Assembly (NCBI GenBank): GCA_902729315.2
Contig: LR746264.1
Span: 10,323,878-10,387,877 of the forward strand
Source of the DNA: Spirodela intermedia
Taxonomy: Eukaryota; Streptophyta; Magnoliopsida; Alismatales; Araceae
Direction: 5' to 3'
DNA length: 64,000 bases
Within the stretch, counting starts at the first letter, position 1. Each line of letters begins with the position of its first letter. Positions 58,330 through 64,000 of the stretch are shown in pieces. A program made the translations under genes and the position numbers. Below the pieces are notes generated by a model. It saw only the letters and a program-made list of their open reading frames with translations, was not told the DNA's origin and searched no databases.

Positions 58330-59599
58330 ATGTCGCCGTTGCCGAAGAGCGAGGCGAGGGGCTCCGGTGGCCTCCCGGTGTACGGCTTGGCGTCCTCATG
58401 CGGCCGGAGGAGGGACATGGAAGATGCGGTGTCCGTGCAGCCGGAGTTCCTCCGACAAGGCTGCGTGGGCGAAGCCGGTCTCCATTTCTTCGGGGTATAC
58501 GACGGGCACGGCTGCTCACATGTAAGCAAGAGACCTCCTCGTCGAATAGGAGGAATATCTAGGTCTTCGTCCCCGGCCACCGGGATAATTCTCCTCATGT
58601 TCTCGGACTTTCGCAGGTAGCGGAGGCGTGTAAGGAGAGGATGCACGAGCTGGTGGCGGAGGAGCTGGCGGGTCTCCGTCACCCCGTCGGCGCGGAGACG
58701 GAATGGAAGGCGGTCATGGAGAGGAGCTTCGCTCGCACGGAGGAGGAGCTGTTGGAGCGTTGCAATGGCGCCCCGCGAAGCGCTACGTGCCGGTGCGAGA
58801 TGCAGGCCCCTGACTGCCTCCGCGTGGGCTCAACGGCCGTGGTGGCCGTCGTTACTCCCGATCGCGTTGTCGTCGCCAACTGCGGCGACTCCCGCGCCGT
58901 GCTCTGCCGGAATGGCGTCGCTTTCCCCCTCTCCTCCGACCACAAGGTAAGAAACCGCGCAAGCAAGCACCCGCCCCCTGCCGGCAATAGCCGTGCTCAC
59001 GCATCTATCTGATCATTTACGTGCTGACTGCAGCCCGAGAGGCCGGACGAGTTAAAGAGGATTCAGGCGGCGGGAGGACAGGTGATATACTGGGACTGCC
59101 CCAGGGTTCTCGGGGTGCTCTCCATGTCGAGGGCCATCGGTAAGCTTCTTCTACCTGAAGGCGCCGCGAAGTCGCCATAGCCAATGAATGTCCACGGCTA
59201 ATGAATGTGCCTGCGTAACCACATTCAGGCGACCATTACCTGAAGCCGTACGTCACGTCGGAGCCGGAGGTGACGGCGATCCAGAGGATGGAGGAGGACG
59301 AGTTCCTGATCCTGGCGAGCGACGGCCTATGGGACGTGGTGCCCAACGGCCTCGCCTGCAAGGTGGCAAGGATGTGCCTGCGCGGCACCGCGCCGCCGCT
59401 CTCCCTCGGGCCAGGCGCAGCAGAAACAGGAGAGGGACGCGCTGGGGGTTCCGACAGGGCGTGCTTCGAAGCCGCGCTGCTTCTAACGAAGCTCGCCGAG
59501 GTCCGTCAGAGCGCGGACAACGTCAGCGTGGTGGTTGTCGACCTTCGGACGACCAGCTCCCCGCGCCCGCCTTCCACGAGGAAGAAGAAAGCGGTGTAA
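58330..59599 (+). CDS. Clade A protein phosphatase 2C (ABA co-receptor type)
   Basis: Four exons (58330-58521, 58617-58946, 59034-59139, 59229-59599), all GT-AG and in phase, 332 residues. The product is a Mg/Mn-dependent Ser/Thr phosphatase that holds SnRK2 kinases inactive until ABA-bound PYR/PYL receptors inhibit it. Metal and catalytic motifs are intact: RRRDMEDA (26-33), FFGVYDGHG with Asp58, [44 protein letters not shown] and the terminal [10 protein letters not shown]. Trp194 in [12 protein letters not shown] matches the tryptophan lock that contacts the ABA receptor complex, placing it in clade A, closest by eye to the HAI/AHG3 group. The N-terminal extension before the phosphatase domain is short. 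A linker in exon 4 ([13 protein letters not shown]) replaces a usual loop. Upstream ABRE motifs suggest the feedback induction by ABA known for this clade. Confidence 0.94.
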
Positions 59600-60339
59600 C
59601 AGTCTTCAAGCGCCATCTTTCTCCTTCAATTCTTGGACCATTTTTTCTCCCCAGGACCATTCAACAGTAAACTTTTTAATTGGCTGACGCTAAAATCCTA
59701 CAATCGTGGTCCCCAACCCCCCCTTCTAAGCCTCCTTCATCACCCGAGCGGATCAGTCAAGGTCAACCGCCGCGTGGCGCTCGCTGACTCCCCACAGGAA
59801 ACTGCCGAGAGGGAGAGGGAGAGAGAGAGAGAGAGAGAAGGAGATGGACGCTTCGAAGCAGACAGATGGCGAGTCGAAGTCCAGTTGGAATTGGATTGTT
59901 GCCCATCAGAGACCAGGAGGAGACCCAACAGAAGAACGGTCGGTGAGAGCTCGTTAAGAGAATCGGCCTACCGACCCTGGTCCAACGTCACAGGCCCGAA
60001 GCGATGACAAAACATAAATCTTTTGCATGAGATTACCCACCTCCATAAGACGTGCTCACTTCATTCCTAATATAGCAATGTGGTAATGGGCCAGAGTGCT
60101 TTCCAACGGCTGCCACATCCTTCACACCAAACCCCAAGGTTTCCGGATGTTCTCACGTTGACTGAGAGATGAAGGCAGCCCGAGAACCTGGAGCATACAA
60201 AGGGTTTGACCATGAACGGCTCTGGGATCCGATTCCACCCCCAAAATCGGGTCTTTGTTCTTTTCTTTGTGGATAGACGTTGATTCAGTGAACAACAAGC
60301 GCCGCCGCCGACTTCGAGGGGGGGGGGGGGGCGGGGGGG
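59600..60339. other. Convergent spacer between PP2C and FCF2 genes
   Basis: The 3' flanks of two genes that point towards each other. A GA run lies near 59811-59838. A near-continuous G tract (60317-60339, interrupted by one C) abuts the FCF2 stop codon. No other gene was seen. Confidence 0.6.
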
Positions 60340-62440
60340 TTATCCATGCTTGCTTCTCGGTTCCCGCCTCTCCTTGGCGCGCTTCTGAGTCTGCCGGCCC
60401 CTGATCTTCCACTTGTCGTTCCCCGCGGGCCGCAGGGCGTCTTCGATCTCTCGGACCTTCCGCTTCCTGCAGAAAGGAACAGGACGCTCATCAAGGAAGG
60501 AGTCACGATAATCCAAAAGGGCAATTTCTAGTTATTTACTAAAATGCCATCCAAATCCCAAAGCGGAAGATCCTTGATCTCCCTGCGGTGTAGAATGGTG
60601 ACCTGTATGTCCGGAGGGAATGATCCGAAAGCAGTTCACCGGCGATTGTTGACTTCCTCTCCTTCTTGGTCAACCTGCCTGAGAAGAAGTCGGATGTGGA
60701 TTCGATCACGGTGCCCAGCTGCACACCACCAGGAGCGAAATTGGGATCATCTTCACAGGATGTAAAGTGCTACATCTTCAGAGAATGGAACAAGCAATTT
60801 GCCTGGAAATATTTTGGGAGAGTCTTTGACTTGGAGTCCCCCTTTTTGTAGTGCCTCTTTGGGTCGATAACACTTCTCAGCTGCAAGATAAACACCATCA
60901 GTGGTCTGAAATGAAATGAATCATAATGTAGCTAGATAGAATGCTTGCATACATTTGTTGATTGGCTTGAGGAGCTTACAAATAAATTGACTAACCAGTC
61001 GCAGATCCTCCCATTTCAAATATAACCCATCCGAAAACTTATTTATTGATAATAATAAGTATATAGATAATGTAGCACGAACATGTTCCAAAAAGCCTAA
61101 AAATAAAATTCTCCGAAATATTTGGATCCATCAAATGTTAAGTGAAGAATTGTGATTAGGTTGGGAATGTCAAGAAGAAAATCAAAAAAGTGGAGGATGC
61201 CAATGTTTATGAAAGGCAATAATTTTTTTCTCACAGTATGAATTCGTGTCTCAAGAAGCAAGCTTTATGGAGCACTTGTGTTGACCTGAATTGAATAAGA
61301 TGGTGCGATTTTATGCCATGTCGTGTTTTAATGGAGCAAAAATGGCAAGTTCTGCGCATATCTCAGCTGGTTATTTCCAAAAAGTCTCAGAAATATTTGT
61401 CATTTGTACTATGAGTGCAACTGAATTTGAGGGGATTACCTATTGTGATATAATCAGTACGGACAAATAAAAGGCTGAAAGAAGATTACAAAAATGATAT
61501 ATTACCAAATCTAAAGGCGTCCAAAATTGAATTTCTGATAAAACAGCTAATCAACAGGATCTATGACAGTTATGAGGATCTTCTATTTATTACTTCCCAC
61601 CCAAATAAATCCAGCGCAGCTGCCATGCAAGAACGTTTGATATTGTTTATTCTCTTCCCTTACCAGAGCAATTAAGATTTTTTCATTAGAGTCAGATTGG
61701 AAATGATTGATTTCAATTCAAACAAACCAACTTTTGGAATCGTAGCTTGAATCTTCATATAGCTAAGCATACTTCAATGAAGTTCAAGCCCTCACAAAAA
61801 TAAGGATTGCAACATTCATCCGTTGTCCGATGATTGCAGCAGACGTTAGAAAACGCAATACAGAAAGATCATCATTTCAATCATCATCCACCAGAACCTA
61901 ACTAATTGGTGTCGGTATCACATCCTCTTTGGGCATTCAATTCTACCACTCTGATTCTATGTAACTGCAAAGCATTTTCTAGAAGAAAAAATCTTATTCC
62001 AAAATCATTGCTGAACATTATCAGGCAAACCTAAATAAGGGATCTCTAGACCTTCAAAAGAGTATTATGAAACACACCTTCAGGATCTCTAGATCTTTCT
62101 TTACTTCGGGAGTGATAGTTGGAGCAGGCATGTCGAACCTGAAGAACATGATGAATGATTTCAGGCATTATAACATTTAACAAAATTACAAATATAGCTT
62201 TGAAACATTCAGGTACCAGCTTTTTCCAGATGTATCTTTCACGCTCCTCTTTGTCAGCTTATTCAACTTTCTTGGGTCCCTGGGGGGGACGAACAATCCG
62301 TCCACAAGTTCATTTCCACTTTTGAAAGCTGAAATCTGTGGCAGGTGTTTGGATGCTTCGAATGTTCTTTTAGTTTCAGAAGGTACCGTCTGAATCTTTG
62401 GAGCCCACGAAAGTCCAACAACAGACTTGCTTTCTGTCAT
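60340..62440 (-). CDS. FCF2: rRNA-processing protein FCF2 (TDIF2/DNTTIP2-like)
   Basis: Five exons (62217-62440, 62078-62138, 60803-60880, 60603-60718, 60340-60466) join in phase to 201 residues. The Fcf2 domain is complete: ELVDGLFVPPRDPRKLNKL, GKSWFDMPAPTITPE, LRSVIDPKRHYKKGD, LPKYFQLGTVIEST, DFFSGRLTKKERK, then a basic tail KWKIRGRQTQKRAKERR. Yeast Fcf2 is a nucleolar factor for early pre-rRNA cleavage in the small-subunit processome; the plant protein should act likewise. The start is the ATG at 62440 (MTESKSVVGLSWAPK), matching family N-termini. Intron 2 is long (1.2 kb). Intron 3 (60719-60802) begins with GC instead of GT, while splicing there restores the conserved LPKYFQ-GTVIE junction. 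The stop codon is followed at once by a C-rich tract in the transcript. Confidence 0.9.
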
Positions 62441-62804
62441 TCTAGTCAAGCAAGAGAACCAAGATCAGCGAGTTCCTGTAAGAATATGAGTATTAGAAAA
62501 TCAACATTATCATAATGCATGCCATCACACGTTCCAACTAAGGATTACGAAGTAGTCATAGTGGATGCTATGTGGGGACTAGCTATAGAAAGTAGGGGTA
62601 CCTAATGACTGGAGATGAGAAGTCGGATGCCATTTTCATAGGTAAAATACACAATATATTTGGCAAACAATCGTCGATAGACCATCATCAACTATGCTGC
62701 GAGGGTTGAAAATGGCATCACCATCTTCCCATATTCTTGTATCATACGGTGAGCATCTTCAAAAACCACGGCAGGTACAGCTATTTGCTGACTTTGAGTT
62801 TGCC

Positions 62805-62844
<40 letters not shown>

Positions 62845-64000
62845 TCTCTCTGAAAAGTACTAATTTCACCGTCGTTGATGAATTGGTCATCGTTTTGGAA
62901 TCACCGAAAACAGTTCTTGCGCAGTTCTAGTGTAAGGGAATTGTGGGGAGTCGCGGTGGCCTCACAATCTTCAATGCGGAGGAGTCGGTACAAATACTAA
63001 CTGCTAGGATTTTGCCATTATTTCAAAAAAATTCGGTTGGCGGCAGGAAGATCTCACACTTCTTGGGATGACATTACCACATGATGTATTCACGAAATCA
63101 ACATAACGACTTATTTGATCTTACAGAAATTAAAAAAACTTCAATGCATCACATTTGATGAAATCGTTGTATTAATACCTAAAAAAATATTCGAAAAATA
63201 ATTTCACGAACTGCTGAGAGGATCCGAGAACAGAACAAATGAACTGTACCGATAAAAAAGAAAGCGTATAAATCAACAACTTAGTACGATGCAACTGCAC
63301 GTATTTAGTCAATGATTGGGTGAGGCCCGCCCACAGGCCTCCGCCTACCCGCACCCAGATCCGCCACCGCCGGAGGAGAAGCCACCGGAGCCTCCAACCC
63401 CACCATCGGCAGCCTATCGTTCCCTCCCACGGTGGACAACTACGTATCCACGCCGGAACCACTCACTACGAGCCCCGATGACCACGGGGAAAAGCTACGA
63501 GAGTTCCTAAGCTGGTGCAGAAACGAAGTGAGGATGGGGAGGAAGCGTACCTGCACCTCAGTCCGCCCGCCGCCGCACCGCCACCGCCGCCCAGCTCGTA
63601 GGCGATGGAGAAGATTGGGGACCGAGGCCCTTGCCCTCTGCCTAAATCGTCACGTGACCAACCCCCCCTTGCCGGAGCCCCCTAATCGGGCATGGTCGAC
63701 TTAACCCGATAAGGTAGGCCTCCAGCAGGAAGTGAGGGCTACCCACTACAGTTGATAGTCATGTCCGAGTTATTTTAATTATTGGTTACTAATATATAAA
63801 GGTTAACCAACCATTTAATGAATTTGTTGGGGTATTAAGATATTCCATTTATAGAAAGTTAAAGCGAGGCCAGGAAAATAAATAAGTAAATTTACAGGCT
63901 AGTCTAAAAATTTACAACAAATATTGTGGCCCAAATCCGAATCGGTCCACTAGACCGTGCAGCCGACGTGGCTGCCACGTGAGCATGTACTATTTGTGCT
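62441..64000. other. Upstream flank of FCF2 and unassigned window end
   Basis: A CT run lies at about 62811-62842. The GC-rich patch 63310-63710 has Pro/Arg-rich frames on both strands (for example PDPPPPEEKPPEPPTPP) and could hold the first exon of a gene, but no domain was recognised. AT-rich DNA follows to the end. Confidence 0.4.

Noticed and set aside
58247-58525. ATG upstream of and out of frame with the PP2C start, possible uORF
   Set aside because: It lies just upstream of the TATA box, so it is probably not transcribed in the PP2C mRNA.
63316-63704. Overlapping Pro/Arg-rich frames near the window end
   Set aside because: Both strands are open because of GC-rich composition, and neither gives a recognisable protein.
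1-64000. CRISPR arrays, prokaryotic operons, tRNA or rRNA genes
   Set aside because: None seen. Tandem repeats here are microsatellites, minisatellites and LTRs of a plant nuclear genome.

Overview
The window is nuclear DNA from a flowering plant. It holds spliced genes with GT-AG introns, a chloroplast-targeted rubisco activase, an ethylene receptor, abscisic-acid (ABA) signalling genes, lectin receptor kinases and many LTR retrotransposons. Coding exons are very GC-rich and sit in AT-rich, repeat-filled spacers, which I read as probably monocot. I did not identify the species. No tRNA, rRNA, CRISPR array, organellar or bacterial segment was seen.

Layout. 1-6.4 kb: decayed retrotransposons, namely a minus-strand Ty3/gypsy gag-protease remnant with an LTR and primer-binding site, then the 3' end of a Ty1/copia element with its LTR, then Pro/Ser-coding simple repeats. 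6.5-8.3 kb: a wrecked PPR gene (+). 8.8-10.1 kb: a three-exon LTI65/RD29-type dehydration and cold protein gene (+). 11.1-17.9 kb: two tandem L-type lectin receptor kinase genes (-). 20.0-31.2 kb: a complete but dead gypsy element with a perfect 5-bp target duplication, split by a nested copia element. 31.7-33.5 kb: rubisco activase, short form, six exons (-). 35.2-36.4 kb: a disrupted JINGUBANG-like WD40 gene (-). 38.2-39.6 kb: a DUF3475/DUF668 PSK SIMULATOR-like gene (-). 43.9-44.9 kb: an AT-hook AHL gene (-) whose start codon reads CTG. 46.9-49.3 kb: an ETR2-type ethylene receptor (-). 50.9-52.6 kb: a DUF604 fringe-like glycosyltransferase (-). 53.4-56.2 kb: another copia ruin (-). 58.3-59.6 kb: a clade A PP2C (+). 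60.3-62.4 kb: an FCF2 rRNA-processing gene (-) with a GC-AG intron. The last 1.5 kb has no gene I recognise.

The genes are unrelated neighbours, not an operon or cluster. One theme recurs: the LTI65-like gene and the clade A PP2C are both ABA/stress genes, and each has ABRE-type ACGTGGC motifs upstream. The receptor kinases, ethylene receptor and PSI-like gene are also signalling or defence types. I found no previously undescribed system. The most unusual items are the CTG at the AHL start, the GC-AG intron and adjoining C-tract of FCF2, the nested retrotransposons, and a small inverted-repeat-bounded duplication at 37.2-37.5 kb.
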